Assembly (NCBI RefSeq): GCF_031456495.1 | Contig: NZ_JAVDUW010000001.1 | Location: forward strand, 248,001 to 312,000 | Origin: Pedococcus sp031456495 | Lineage (GTDB): Bacteria > Actinomycetota > Actinomycetes > Actinomycetales > Dermatophilaceae | Direction of reading: 5' to 3' | Length of the DNA stretch: 64,000 nt | Shown: in pieces, positions 23,152 to 32,293 of the stretch | Layout: the number at the start of each line of letters is the position of its first letter | How positions within the stretch are numbered: position 1 is the stretch's first letter | Made by a program: the position numbers and the translations under genes | Notes under the pieces: model-generated | What the model was told of the DNA's origin: nothing | What the model saw: the letters and a program-made list of their open reading frames with translations, nothing else | Database searches by the model: none

Positions 23152-24240
23152 GCGCCAGACGAGGACGGCGGCGCGGTCGTCGGTCTCCCCCGCCCGGGCC
23201 GCGGCGCACATCCGCGCCACCATGCCCTCGAAGCCCTTGGAGATCATCCGCTCGGCCGTCCCGAGCATGCGGTCGATGCCGTCGCGCAGGTCGCGGTCCC
23301 GCACCTCGATGACCCCGTCGGTGTACAGCAGCAGGGCGTCGCCGCGCCCGAGCCGACCCGTGATGCGCGGGAAGGTCAGGCCCTCCGTCACACCCAGCAC
23401 CGGCCCCTCGTCGCCTTCGAGCACCTCCCACCGACCCGAGCCGGCGTTGAAGCGCACCGCCGGCGGGTGGCCGGCCGAGCCGACGCTGAACTCGCCGGTC
23501 TCCAGGTCGAGCATCGCGTGGGCGGCCGTCGCGAATCCCTCGTCCCAGGCCTGGCGCAGCAGGTAGGAGTTGGCGGCCGGCAGGAACCGGTCGACCGGCA
23601 TCGAGCCCAGCAGCCCGCCGAACGCGCCTGACAGCAGCAGCGACCGCGTGCCGGCGGCGATGCCCTTGCCGGACACGTCGACGAGGACGAGCTCGAGCAC
23701 CGAGTCCGTCTTGCTGGTGACGACGAAGTCGCCCGAGAACGAGTCGCCGTAGGCGGACAGCACCGCCAGCTCGGCCCCCCAGCCCTCGGGCAGCGGCGGC
23801 AGCTCACCTTGCGTGCGCAGGCGGTCCCGCAGGTCCACGAGCATGGACTCGCCGAGGTTGCCCTGGACGCCCAGACGGGCGCGGGACGCCGCCACCCAGA
23901 ACATCAGCGCCATCATGGCCACGAGCACGACGAACGCGCCGACGAGGGTGGCCTGGGCGCCCCGCTGGAGGACGGTCGTGACACCGGCGACGATGATGAC
24001 CACGTCCACCAGCGCGAGGCGCCGTGGCGGCAGGAACAACCCGGCGAGCACGGCGACCGGGATGTACGCGGAGAACGGCACCGTGCTCGGCCAGCGGGTC
24101 ATGGCCCAGCAGAGGACCCCCGCGGCGACGAGGAGGACGAGCACCGTCCCGGCGTTGCCCCACCGGACCCACCGGGCCCGGCCGCGCTGGACCCGGGACG
24201 CGAGGGCTCGGCGTACGAGCAGCGTCCTGTCGACGTCCAA
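23146..24240 (-). CDS. membrane-bound PP2C-type (SpoIIE) phosphatase
   Basis: 364 residues from a TTG at 24240 with GAAGGA upstream. About four membrane helices occupy residues 20-125; a PP2C/SpoIIE serine phosphatase domain fills about 150-362. Metal-site motifs are Y-G-D-S-F-S-G-D, D-V-S-G-K-G, Y-T-D-G-V-I-E and E-T-D-D-R. Such proteins dephosphorylate anti-anti-sigma partners or similar phosphoproteins; no sensor domain other than the membrane part is seen. A GTG at 24324 extends the frame, but it abuts a TAGGGT that looks like the promoter -10, so it is probably not in the mRNA. Confidence 0.85.
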   Translation of the reverse strand: MDVDRTLLVRRALASRVQRGRARWVRWGNAGTVLVLLVAAGVLCWAMTRWPSTVPFSAYIPVAVLAGLFLPPRRLALVDVVIIVAGVTTVLQRGAQATLVGAFVVLVAMMALMFWVAASRARLGVQGNLGESMLVDLRDRLRTQGELPPLPEGWGAELAVLSAYGDSFSGDFVVTSKTDSVLELVLVDVSGKGIAAGTRSLLLSGAFGGLLGSMPVDRFLPAANSYLLRQAWDEGFATAAHAMLDLETGEFSVGSAGHPPAVRFNAGSGRWEVLEGDEGPVLGVTEGLTFPRITGRLGRGDALLLYTDGVIEVRDRDLRDGIDRMLGTAERMISKGFEGMVARMCAAARAGETDDRAAVLVWRR

Positions 24241-24366
24241 CGTATGAGGTCCTTCGGCAAGGCGGGGGGCGGTGGCCCCGCTACGTCGCGGCAACGGGCT
24301 CGGCCCCTCCCGATCCCTGCGCACACCCTAGTGGCGGGTCCTGCGCCCCCGCGGCATTTCCACAGA

Positions 24367-24834
24367 TCAGGGAAGGGGCGGGAGGGTCCCGGTACTCTCG
24401 TACTCGCCGACCATCGCGATCCGCCGCTCGTGCCGCGGAGCCTTCGAGAACGGCGTCGCCAGGAAGGTCCGGACCATGTCCTTGGCCTCCTCGACGGTGT
24501 TCATCCGGCCGCCGATCGAGATGACCTGGGCGTTGTTGTGCTCGCGCGCCAGCTGGGCCAGCTCGGTGTTGTAGCACAGGGCGGCGCGGATGCCCGCGAC
24601 CTTGTTGGCCGCCATCTGCTCGCCGTTGCCCGAGCCGCCGAGCACGACGCCCAGCGACTCGGGGTCGGCCGCCACCGCCTCTGCGGCGCGCAGCACGAAG
24701 ACCGGGTAGTCGTCCTCGGCGTCGTAGGAGTGGGCACCGTGGTTCGTGACCTCGTGCCCCTCGGACTCCAGGAACGAGACGAGCTCGTTCAACAGGTCGT
24801 ATGCCGCGTGGTCGCCGCCGATGTGGACGCGCAT
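24367..24834 (-). CDS. rpiB: ribose-5-phosphate isomerase B
   Basis: A 155-residue RpiB/LacAB-family sugar isomerase interconverting ribose 5-phosphate and ribulose 5-phosphate in the pentose phosphate pathway. Visible are the phosphate-binding G-D-H-A-A-Y start, the G-S-G-N-G loop, the active-site Cys in A-A-L-C-Y-N-T and the H-N-N-A-Q-V-I-S-I-G-G-R segment, with the R-H-E-R-R tail motif. It is the usual family length. It is read in the same direction as the nitroreductase-like gene upstream, 115 bp away. Confidence 0.95.
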   Translation of the reverse strand: MRVHIGGDHAAYDLLNELVSFLESEGHEVTNHGAHSYDAEDDYPVFVLRAAEAVAADPESLGVVLGGSGNGEQMAANKVAGIRAALCYNTELAQLAREHNNAQVISIGGRMNTVEEAKDMVRTFLATPFSKAPRHERRIAMVGEYESTGTLPPLP

Positions 24835-24887
24835 GGTGGTGTTCTCCGTCTCCTGCTCAGGCTGTCGTCAGTCTGTACCAGTGCGCC

Positions 24888-24947
24888 TGACTCCTCGGCG
24901 CTCCGGTCCTCGCTCGCTGGCGCTCGCTGCGATCCTCGCGCTGTCGT
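24888..24947. repeat. low-complexity spacer with CGCTCGCTG and TCCTCG repeats
   Basis: CGCTCGCTG occurs at 24911-24919 and 24921-24929, surrounded by three TCCTCG copies. It fills the gap between two leftward genes. No coding or stable single hairpin is apparent. Confidence 0.5.
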
Positions 24948-24949
24948 CG

Positions 24950-25579
24950 TCAGTCGAAGATGGGACCGACGGTGCGGCTGCGCTTCAGCTCGTAGAAGCC
25001 GGGGGTGCCGGCGACCAGCACGCACCCGTCCCACAGCTTCCCGGCCGCCTCGCCCTTCGGGGCGGGGGTCACGACCGGGCCGAAGAAGGCCTCGCCGTTG
25101 ACCGCCACGACCGGCGTGCCCACGTCGTCGCCCACCAGGTCGATCGCGCGCTGGTGGCTGGCGCGCAGCTCGTCGTCGAGGTCGTCCTTCTCGGCGTACT
25201 GCGCCAGCTCCACCGGCAGCCCGACCTCCTCGAGGGCGGGGACGATGACCTGGGCGAAGTCCTTCTCACCACCGAGGTGGATCCGCGTGCCCATGGCGTC
25301 GTAGAGCGGCTTGGTGACCTCCACGCCGTGCTCGCGGCGCGCGGCCATGATGACCCGGACCGGGCCCCAGCCCTTGTCCATCATCGCCCGGTACTCCTCG
25401 GGCAGGTCACGGCCCTCGTTGAGCACGGACAGGCTCATCACCGACCAGGTCACGTCGACGGGACGGACCTTCTCGACCTCCATCATCCAGCGGGAGGTCA
25501 TCCACGCCCACGGGCAGAGCGGGTCGAACCAGAACTCGGCGGCGGAGCGGGTGGTCGATACGTCGGTCGCAGCACTCAC
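24950..25579 (-). CDS. DsbA-family protein resembling mycothiol-dependent nitroreductase
   Basis: A 209-residue DsbA-fold protein similar to mycobacterial Rv2466c. The N-terminal F-W-F-D-P-L-C-P-W-A-W-M-T-S-R-W matches its active-site region, but the motif is C-P-W-A, so the second Cys of C-P-W-C is absent and a one-Cys mechanism with mycothiol is likely. The helical insertion and the cis-Pro strand G-T-P-V-V-A-V-N-G are present. CAGGAT lies 7 nt before the GTG start at 25579, indicating a leaderless mRNA. It is divergent from pepN. Confidence 0.8.
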   Translation of the reverse strand: MSAATDVSTTRSAAEFWFDPLCPWAWMTSRWMMEVEKVRPVDVTWSVMSLSVLNEGRDLPEEYRAMMDKGWGPVRVIMAARREHGVEVTKPLYDAMGTRIHLGGEKDFAQVIVPALEEVGLPVELAQYAEKDDLDDELRASHQRAIDLVGDDVGTPVVAVNGEAFFGPVVTPAPKGEAAGKLWDGCVLVAGTPGFYELKRSRTVGPIFD

Positions 25580-25708
25580 ACGCCCAATCCTGCCACTGGC
25601 CCGGCGGCCGGTCGCGCCGGGTGGTGGGGACCCCGGGTGCGCCCTCCCGGGGTCGGTCGCCCGTGACAGGATGGGCCGACCCCTGGACACCCACCGCAGG
25701 AGCTGTTT

Positions 25709-28273
25709 GTGCCTGGCAAGAACCTGACCCGCGACGAGGCGGCCGAGCGCGCCGGTCTCGTGCACGTCGACCACTACGACATCGCCCTCGACCTCACCAC
25801 GTCCGAGACGACGTTCCGCAGCACGACGACGGTCACCTTCACGAGCACCCGCCCCGGTGAGGGCACCTTCATCGACCTCATCGCCCCCTCGGTCGAGGCG
25901 ATCACCCTCAACGGCGAGTCGCTCGACCCGGCCACCCACTTCGACGGCGTGCGGGTCACGATCCCGACCACCGCCGAGCAGAACACGCTCACCGTCGACG
26001 CGACCGCGGCATACACGAACACCGGTGAGGGGCTGCACCGCCTCGTGGACCCGGTCGACGGCGAGGTCTACCTCTACTCCCAGTTCGAGGTGGCCGACTG
26101 CCGGCGGGTCTTCACCGTCTTCGAGCAGCCCGACCTCAAGGCGACCTACGGCTTCAACGTGACCGCGCCGGACCACTGGCAGGTCGTCTCCAACTCCCCC
26201 ACCCCCGAGCCTGCGCCGGTGCGCGAGGGCGTGGCCACCTGGGCGTTCGCCCCGACCGCGCGGATGTCCTGCTACATCACCGCGCTCGTGGCCGGCCCGT
26301 ATGCCGTGGTGCGCGACGAGGTGCAGACGCGCAAGGGCACCGTGCCGCTCGGCATCTTCTGCCGTCGCTCGATGCTGGAGTTCCTCGACGCCGACAACGT
26401 CTTCGAGCTCACCAAGAAGGGGTTCGCCTTCTTCGAGGAGGAGTTCGACTGCGAGTACCCGTTCGAGAAGTACGACCAGCTCTTCACGCCCGAGTACAAC
26501 ATGGGCGCGATGGAGAACGCCGGCGCCGTCACCATCAGCGAGATCTACGTCTTCCGGTCCAAGGTGACCGAGGCGATGGTCGAGCGCCGCGGCGTGACGA
26601 TCCTGCACGAGCTCGCGCACATGTGGTTCGGCGACCTCGTCACCATGAAGTGGTGGAACGACCTGTGGCTCAACGAGTCGTTCGCCGAGTGGGCCTCGAC
26701 CACGTGCCAGGCCGAGGCCACCGAGTGGGAGAGCGCCTGGACCACCTTCGGGATCGCCGAGAAGGCGTGGGCGTACCGCCAGGACCAGCTGTCCTCGACG
26801 CACCCGATCGTGGCGCCGATCCGCGACCTGCAGGACGTCGAGGTCAACTTCGACGGCATCACCTACGCCAAGGGCGCGTCGGTGCTCAAGCAGCTCGTCG
26901 CCTACGTCGGCCGCGAGCCGTTCCGCGACGGCCTGCGCGCGTACTTCGCCAAGCACGCGTGGGGCAACACCACGCTCGACGACCTGCTGTCCGAGCTCGA
27001 GACGACCTCCGGCCGTGACCTCGGCGCGTGGTCCAAGCTCTGGCTCGAGACCGCCGGCGTCAACACCCTGCGCCCGGTCGTCGAGACCGACGACCAGGGG
27101 CTGCTGTCCTCGGTCGTGATCGAGCAGACCGCGGTCGAGGAGTACCCCACGCTGCGCCCGCACCGCCTCGCCGTCGGCCTCTACGACGTCGACACCGCCG
27201 AGGACGGCACCACCAGCCTCGTGCGCACCCACCGGGTCGAGCTCGACGTCGACGGCGAGAGCACCCCGGTGCCCGAGCTGGTCGGTCGTCCGGCCCCGGA
27301 CCTGCTGCTCGTCAACGACGACGACCTTGCCTACGCCAAGATCCGCCTCGACGAGCGCTCGCTCGCCACCGCGCTGGCCCACACCCGGTCGTTCGCCGAC
27401 AGCCTGCCCCGGGCCCTCGTGCTCGGCGCCGCGTGGGACATGACCCGCGACGCCGAGATGCCCGGGCGCGACTTCGTCGACCTCGTCCTCACCACGCTGT
27501 CCGGCGAGACGAACTCCACGATGCTCCGCACCCTGCTCGGGCAGCTGCGCACCACGCTGGAGATGTACGTCGCCCCCGACCACCGTGCCGAGGCCGTGAG
27601 CACCGCCTCCGCGCGGCTGCGCGCGCTGGCCGAGGCTGCGACCCCGGGCAGCGACGCCCAGCTGCAGCTGCTCACCACGTATGCCGGCGTGCAGCCGGGT
27701 GGCGACCACGCGCGGTGGGTGCGCGCCCTGTACGACGGCTCCGACGTGCTCGAGGGGCTGGCCGTCGACACCGACATGCGCTGGACCCTGCTGACCTCGC
27801 TCGCCTCGGTCGGCGCAGCCACCGAGGAGGAGGTCGACGCCGAGAAGGAGCGCGACAACACCGCGACCGGCCGCGAGCGGTGGGCCCGCGCCCTGGCGTC
27901 CATCCCCACCGCCGAGATGAAGGCGGCCGCCTGGCGGCGCGCGGTCGAGGAGGACGGCCTGCCGAACTCGGTCATCGAGGCGATCGCCCTGGGCTTCACG
28001 ACGGTGCACGACGTGTCGCTGCTCGAGCCCTACGTCGCGAGGTACCACCAGATGCTCGACACGGTGGAGTCCAAGGGCTCGCACGCGATCGTCGAGATCC
28101 TGGTGACCGGCTTCTACCCGATGGTGCTGGCCAACCAGGAGCTGCACGACGCGACCCAGCAGTGGCTCGACACCCACCCCGACGCGCCTGCGGCGCTGAG
28201 GCGCCTGGTGGTCGAGAACCGCGACCCGGTCGCGCGCGCCCTGCGCGCCCAGGCACGGGACGCCGATGCTTGA
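25709..28273 (+). CDS. pepN: aminopeptidase N (M1 family)
   Basis: An 854-residue cytoplasmic zinc aminopeptidase removing N-terminal residues from peptides. The exopeptidase motif G-A-M-E-N lies at about residues 267-271. The zinc ligands are His300 and His304 of H-E-L-A-H and Glu323 of N-E-S-F-A-E; the ERAP1-like C-terminal helical domain is complete. The GTG start follows GGAG at 7 nt. Its 3' end overlaps the mscS start by 8 nt. It is very likely co-transcribed with mscS and the globin gene. Confidence 0.95.
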   Translation: MPGKNLTRDEAAERAGLVHVDHYDIALDLTTSETTFRSTTTVTFTSTRPGEGTFIDLIAPSVEAITLNGESLDPATHFDGVRVTIPTTAEQNTLTVDATAAYTNTGEGLHRLVDPVDGEVYLYSQFEVADCRRVFTVFEQPDLKATYGFNVTAPDHWQVVSNSPTPEPAPVREGVATWAFAPTARMSCYITALVAGPYAVVRDEVQTRKGTVPLGIFCRRSMLEFLDADNVFELTKKGFAFFEEEFDCEYPFEKYDQLFTPEYNMGAMENAGAVTISEIYVFRSKVTEAMVERRGVTILHELAHMWFGDLVTMKWWNDLWLNESFAEWASTTCQAEATEWESAWTTFGIAEKAWAYRQDQLSSTHPIVAPIRDLQDVEVNFDGITYAKGASVLKQLVAYVGREPFRDGLRAYFAKHAWGNTTLDDLLSELETTSGRDLGAWSKLWLETAGVNTLRPVVETDDQGLLSSVVIEQTAVEEYPTLRPHRLAVGLYDVDTAEDGTTSLVRTHRVELDVDGESTPVPELVGRPAPDLLLVNDDDLAYAKIRLDERSLATALAHTRSFADSLPRALVLGAAWDMTRDAEMPGRDFVDLVLTTLSGETNSTMLRTLLGQLRTTLEMYVAPDHRAEAVSTASARLRALAEAATPGSDAQLQLLTTYAGVQPGGDHARWVRALYDGSDVLEGLAVDTDMRWTLLTSLASVGAATEEEVDAEKERDNTATGRERWARALASIPTAEMKAAAWRRAVEEDGLPNSVIEAIALGFTTVHDVSLLEPYVARYHQMLDTVESKGSHAIVEILVTGFYPMVLANQELHDATQQWLDTHPDAPAALRRLVVENRDPVARALRAQARDADA

Positions 28274-29198
28274 TCACGTCGTGCAGGAGCTGACCAAGCT
28301 CACCTGGAAGGGGACCCTGGACTGGTTCCTCGGCGCCCCGCTCCAGATCGTCGTGGTGGTCCTCATCGCGCTCCTGGCGCGCTGGGTCCTGCTGCGCTCC
28401 ATCGGCCGCACCGTCCAGGTCACCCTGGCCCGCGCCGACGCCCGGCGGGCCCAGGAGCCGGGTCGCGCCCGCCGCGCGATCGCCAGTGCCACGGGCACCG
28501 CCCACGAGCGGCACCGCCAGCGGACGCTGACGATGGGGTCGCTGCTGCGCAGCACCGTCACCTTCGTCATCGCCCTCATCACGATCCTGACCGTGATGGG
28601 GATCGTGGGCATCAACCTCGCGCCGGTGCTTGCCACGGCCGGCGTCGGTGGCGTCGCCCTCGGCTTCGGCGCGCAGAGCCTGGTCAAGGACTTCCTGTCA
28701 GGGATCTTCATGATCCTCGAGGACCAGTACGGCGTGGGCGACGTCATCGACACCGGTGAGGCCATCGGCACCGTCGAGGAGGTCTCGCTGCGCGTCACGC
28801 GGCTGCGCGACGGGCAGGGCGTCGTCTGGTACATCCGCAACGGCGAGATCGTCCGGATCGGCAACAAGAGCCAGGGCTGGTCGACGGCGGTCGTGGACCT
28901 GCCGGTCGCCTACAGCGAGAACCTCGAGAAGGTCATCCCGCTCATCCGCGACGTGGTGCACCGGCTCGACGAGGACGAGGCCTGGCAGGACAAGCTCCTC
29001 GAGGAGCCGCAGGTCGTGGGGGTCGAGTCGATGACCGGCTCGGTCATCACGATCCGGGTGCTCGCCAAGACCGCGCCCGAACAGCAGTACGGCATCTCCC
29101 GCGAGATCCGCGAGCGGGTCAAGGCGGCCTTCGACGAGAACGGCATCAAGGCGCCGGTCATGACGCCGTTCGGTCCGGGTCCGGTGGGCGGCCGATGA
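28266..29198 (+). CDS. MscS-family mechanosensitive channel
   Basis: A 310-residue small-conductance channel protein. Three hydrophobic helices precede the pore-lining helix, with its Ala/Gly-rich A-T-A-G-V-G-G-V-A-L-G-F-G-A-Q run at about residues 120-137. The beta domain follows (F-M-I-L-E-D-Q-Y-G-V-G-D-V-I-D), then an alpha/beta vestibule. It releases solutes on hypo-osmotic shock. It overlaps pepN upstream and the globin gene downstream (ATGA). Confidence 0.92.
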   Translation: MLDHVVQELTKLTWKGTLDWFLGAPLQIVVVVLIALLARWVLLRSIGRTVQVTLARADARRAQEPGRARRAIASATGTAHERHRQRTLTMGSLLRSTVTFVIALITILTVMGIVGINLAPVLATAGVGGVALGFGAQSLVKDFLSGIFMILEDQYGVGDVIDTGEAIGTVEEVSLRVTRLRDGQGVVWYIRNGEIVRIGNKSQGWSTAVVDLPVAYSENLEKVIPLIRDVVHRLDEDEAWQDKLLEEPQVVGVESMTGSVITIRVLAKTAPEQQYGISREIRERVKAAFDENGIKAPVMTPFGPGPVGGR

Positions 29199-29590
29199 GC
29201 ACCCCCGGACAGCCGACGAGCTTCTACGACCAGGTGGGCGGGCACGAGACGTTCCGCAGGCTGGTCGCCGAGTTCTACCGCGGGGTGGCGCAGGACGAGC
29301 CGCTCAAGGCGCTGTACCCGGAGGAGGACCTCGGCCCCGCCGAGGAGCGGCTGCGCATGTTCCTCGAGCAGTACTGGGGCGGCCCGACGACGTACTCCGA
29401 GCAGCGCGGCCACCCCCGCCTGCGGATGCGGCACCACCCCTTCAAGGTGACGCCTGCCCAGCGCGACCGGTGGCTGCACCACATGATGGCGGCGGTCGAC
29501 ACCCTCGACCTCGCCCCGGCCGACGACCTGCTCCTGCGCGACTACCTCGAGCGTGCGGCGCACTCGCTGGTGAACTCGCTCGACGAGTAG
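29195..29590 (+). CDS. glbO: group II truncated haemoglobin
   Basis: A 131-residue two-over-two globin of the trHbO class. The proximal haem ligand is His80 in R-M-R-H-H-P-F, and the group II invariant Trp is at 93 (Q-R-D-R-W). Tyr residues at the distal side (E-F-Y-R-G near 28 and E-Q-Y-W near 60) fit the group's hydrogen-bond network. It probably handles O2, NO or peroxide. It is the third gene of a pepN-mscS-glbO unit. Confidence 0.93.
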   Translation: MSTPGQPTSFYDQVGGHETFRRLVAEFYRGVAQDEPLKALYPEEDLGPAEERLRMFLEQYWGGPTTYSEQRGHPRLRMRHHPFKVTPAQRDRWLHHMMAAVDTLDLAPADDLLLRDYLERAAHSLVNSLDE

Positions 29591-29680
29591 CCCGCAGGCC
29601 ACCGGAGCCGCGTGCCCGGCATACGGTCACCGGCGGGGTGGATTTCGTCCTGTGGGGGCCATGCGGGAGCATGGTTCCCC

Positions 29681-31384
29681 GTGACTGACACGCTCTCCAC
29701 GGACCTCGTCCACCACGCAGACTCCGCCGACGCCGCGTGGTGGCGGCACGCTGTCATCTACCAGATCTACCCGCGGTCGTGGGCCGACTCCGACGGTGAC
29801 GGCGTGGGCGACCTGCCCGGCGTGACCGCCCGCCTGGAGCACCTGCGCGACCTCGGTGTCGACGCCGTCTGGTTCAGCCCCTTCTACACCTCCCCGCAGG
29901 CCGACGCCGGCTACGACGTCGCCGACTACCGCGACATCGACCGGCTCTTCGGGACCCTCGAGGACGCCGACGCGATGGTGGCGCGCGCGCACGAGCTCGG
30001 CCTCAAGGTGATCGTCGACCTCGTCCCGAACCACACCAGCGACGAGCACGTGTGGTTCCAGGAGGCGCTCGCCTCCGCCCCTGGCTCCCCCGAGCGCAAC
30101 CGGTACATCTTCCGCGACGGCCGCGGCCCCGGTGGCGACGAGCCGCCGAACGACTGGCACTCCGTCTTCGGTGGTGCCGGCTGGACCCGCGTCACCGAGG
30201 CCGACGGCACGCCCGGCCAGTGGTACCTGCACCTGTTCGACTCCAAGCAGCCCGACCTCAACTGGGACAACGACGAGGTCCACGCCGAGTTCGAGTCGAT
30301 CCTGCGCTTCTGGCTCGACCGGGGCATCGACGGCTTCCGCGTCGACGTCGCCCACGGCCTCATCAAGGAGCCGGGCCTGCCCGACTACGATGCCGAGCTG
30401 CACATCCTCGACGGCGAGCTCAAGCCCGGTGCGCCCAAGCCGCCCATGTGGGACCAGGACGGCGTGCACGAGGTCTACCGCGCGTGGCGCAAGATCCTCG
30501 ACGGCTACGGCGAGCCCGACCGCATCCTGTGCGCCGAGGCCTGGGTGCGGCCGCAGGAGCGCGCGGTCCGCTACGTCCGCCCGGACGAGATGCACCAGAC
30601 GTTCAACTTCGACTTCCTGCAGTCGCAGTGGCGGGCCGCCGACCTTCGCGCCGTCATCGACACCTCGCTCGCCGCGGCCGACTCGGTCGGCGCCCCGAGC
30701 ACCTGGGTCCTGTCGAACCACGACACCGTCCGGCACGCGTCGCGCCTCGGGCTGCCCGTGGGCGAGCGCCGCCCCAACGGCATCAGCGCCGACGACCCGC
30801 AGCCCGACCGCGAGCTCGGCCTGCGTCGTGCCCGCGCCGCGTCCACCCTCATGCTGGCCCTGCCGGGCAGCGCCTACGTCTACCAGGGCGAGGAGCTCGG
30901 GCTGCCGGACTCGACCGACATGCCGGCCGAGTTCCGCCAGGACCCGACGTTCATCCGCACGCAGGGCAAGGAGATCGGTCGCGACGGCTGCCGCGTGCCG
31001 ATCCCCTGGGTCAAGGACGCGCCGTCGTTCGGCTTCGGCCCCTCGGAGGCGACCTGGCTGCCGCAGCCCGCGGTCTACGGCGAGTACGCCGTCGACCAGC
31101 AGGTCGGGGTCGAGGGCTCGACCCTCGAGCTCTACCGCGACCTCCTGCGCGTGCGCCGCGAGCGCGAGCTGGGCACCGGCGGCCTCGCCGACCTCGTCGG
31201 CTACGGCGACGACGTCGTGGCGCTGGTCAACACCGGCCAGGGCGAGCCGACGCTCGTGCTGACCAACCTCGGCGCCGAGCCGGTGGCCCTGCCGGAGGGC
31301 TCGACCGTCCTGGTGGCCTCGGGTCCGCTGACCGAGGACGGCCTCGTGCCGACCGACACCACGGTCTGGGCCACCACCTCCTGA
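29681..31384 (+). CDS. GH13 alpha-glucosidase
   Basis: A 567-residue glycoside hydrolase family 13 enzyme of the oligo-1,6-glucosidase/alpha-glucosidase type. The (beta/alpha)8 motifs are all present: D-L-V-P-N-H-T-S, nucleophile Asp222 in G-F-R-V-D-V-A, acid Glu286 in C-A-E-A-W and Asp348 in S-N-H-D-T-V. A beta-sandwich C-domain ends the protein. It hydrolyses alpha-glucosides from maltose, isomaltose or sucrose types in the cytoplasm; exact specificity is not readable. The start GTG 29681 gives the family N-terminus W-W-R-H-A-V-I-Y-Q-I-Y-P-R-S-W. Confidence 0.92.
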   Translation: MTDTLSTDLVHHADSADAAWWRHAVIYQIYPRSWADSDGDGVGDLPGVTARLEHLRDLGVDAVWFSPFYTSPQADAGYDVADYRDIDRLFGTLEDADAMVARAHELGLKVIVDLVPNHTSDEHVWFQEALASAPGSPERNRYIFRDGRGPGGDEPPNDWHSVFGGAGWTRVTEADGTPGQWYLHLFDSKQPDLNWDNDEVHAEFESILRFWLDRGIDGFRVDVAHGLIKEPGLPDYDAELHILDGELKPGAPKPPMWDQDGVHEVYRAWRKILDGYGEPDRILCAEAWVRPQERAVRYVRPDEMHQTFNFDFLQSQWRAADLRAVIDTSLAAADSVGAPSTWVLSNHDTVRHASRLGLPVGERRPNGISADDPQPDRELGLRRARAASTLMLALPGSAYVYQGEELGLPDSTDMPAEFRQDPTFIRTQGKEIGRDGCRVPIPWVKDAPSFGFGPSEATWLPQPAVYGEYAVDQQVGVEGSTLELYRDLLRVRRERELGTGGLADLVGYGDDVVALVNTGQGEPTLVLTNLGAEPVALPEGSTVLVASGPLTEDGLVPTDTTVWATTS

Positions 31385-31438
31385 GCCCAGCGGTGTGACC
31401 GTCCCCGACCGGCCGACGCCCGGTCGCGGACGACCGCT

Positions 31439-31472
31439 GCCGGTCCCGTCGGGACCACCCGACGGGACCGGC
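31439..31472. terminator. terminator after the alpha-glucosidase gene
   Basis: A perfect 15-bp stem (GCCGGTCCCGTCGGG and complement) with the loop ACCA, 54 bp past the stop and just before the -10 of the next gene. Confidence 0.8.
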
Positions 31473-31498
31473 GGCGGCGCGCACGGCAGACTGACGCC

Positions 31499-32293
31499 GT
31501 GCGAGCCGCCGACTTCGCGTACTTCGACGCCCCGACCCCGATCGGCCTGGCCCACCGGGGCGGCGCGAAGCTGGCGGACAACCTCCACCTCGAGAACAGC
31601 CTCGCCGCGTTCCGGCGCGCGGTGGACCTCGGCTACCGCTACCTCGAGACCGACGTCCACGCCACGAGCGACGGCGTCCTGCTGGCCTTCCACGACGCCG
31701 TCCTCGACCGGGTGACCGACAGGGCGGGCCGGATCGCCGATCTCCCGTGGTCGGTGGTGCGCTCGGCCCGGATCAACGGCACCGAGCCCATCCCGCTGCT
31801 GTCGGACCTCCTCGAGGAGCTGCCGACCGCGCGGCTCAACATCGACGTGAAGGCGCCCGGGGCCGTTGCACCCCTGGCCGAGGTCGTCGCCCGGCACGGG
31901 GCGGTCGACCGGGTCTGCGTCGGTTCCTTCTCCGACCGGCGCCTGCGTGCGGTGCGCCGGCTCCTCGGCCCCGGGCTGGCGACCTCGGCCGGTCCTGCGG
32001 AGGTCGCCGCCCTGCGCTTCGCCCCCGAACGCCTGGCGCAGTGGCTGCGCTCCCCCGCCGCCGCGCTGCAGGTCCCCACCGCCCACGTGGTCGGCGGCCG
32101 CACCGTCGAGCTCGTCACCCCCGAGCTGCTCGACCGCGCCCACGGCATGGGCAAGCACGTACACGTCTGGACCGTCGACGACGCCCAGGAGATGCACCGG
32201 CTGCTCGACCTCGGGGTCGACGGGATCGTCTCCGACCGCATCGACACCCTTGCCGAGGTGCTGGCCGAGCGCGGCGTACCGTTGAGCGGGTGA
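31499..32293 (+). CDS. glycerophosphodiester phosphodiesterase
   Basis: A 264-residue GDPD-family TIM-barrel enzyme releasing glycerol 3-phosphate from glycerophosphodiesters. Metal and catalytic residues are visible as His19-Arg20 (A-H-R-G-G), Glu50 and Asp52 (L-E-T-D-V) and His65 (F-H-D); the V-W-T-V-D-D strand lies near the end. No signal peptide, so cytoplasmic. CAGACT lies 6 nt before the GTG, suggesting a leaderless mRNA. It overlaps the next gene by GTGA. Confidence 0.93.
   Translation: MRAADFAYFDAPTPIGLAHRGGAKLADNLHLENSLAAFRRAVDLGYRYLETDVHATSDGVLLAFHDAVLDRVTDRAGRIADLPWSVVRSARINGTEPIPLLSDLLEELPTARLNIDVKAPGAVAPLAEVVARHGAVDRVCVGSFSDRRLRAVRRLLGPGLATSAGPAEVAALRFAPERLAQWLRSPAAALQVPTAHVVGGRTVELVTPELLDRAHGMGKHVHVWTVDDAQEMHRLLDLGVDGIVSDRIDTLAEVLAERGVPLSG

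Noticed and set aside
24240..24324. GTG at 24324 as start of the PP2C phosphatase
   Set aside because: It directly follows a TAGGGT that matches the -10 pattern, so the transcript would begin downstream of it; TTG 24240 has a ribosome site.
24950..28177. A 1075-codon leftward frame across pepN
   Set aside because: Only its last 209 codons (from 25579) form a recognisable protein. The rest is antisense to pepN, which has complete M1 motifs.
31385..31498. A further gene between the alpha-glucosidase and glycerophosphodiesterase
   Set aside because: The gap holds only the terminator and a -10-like element; no frame with a ribosome site is present.
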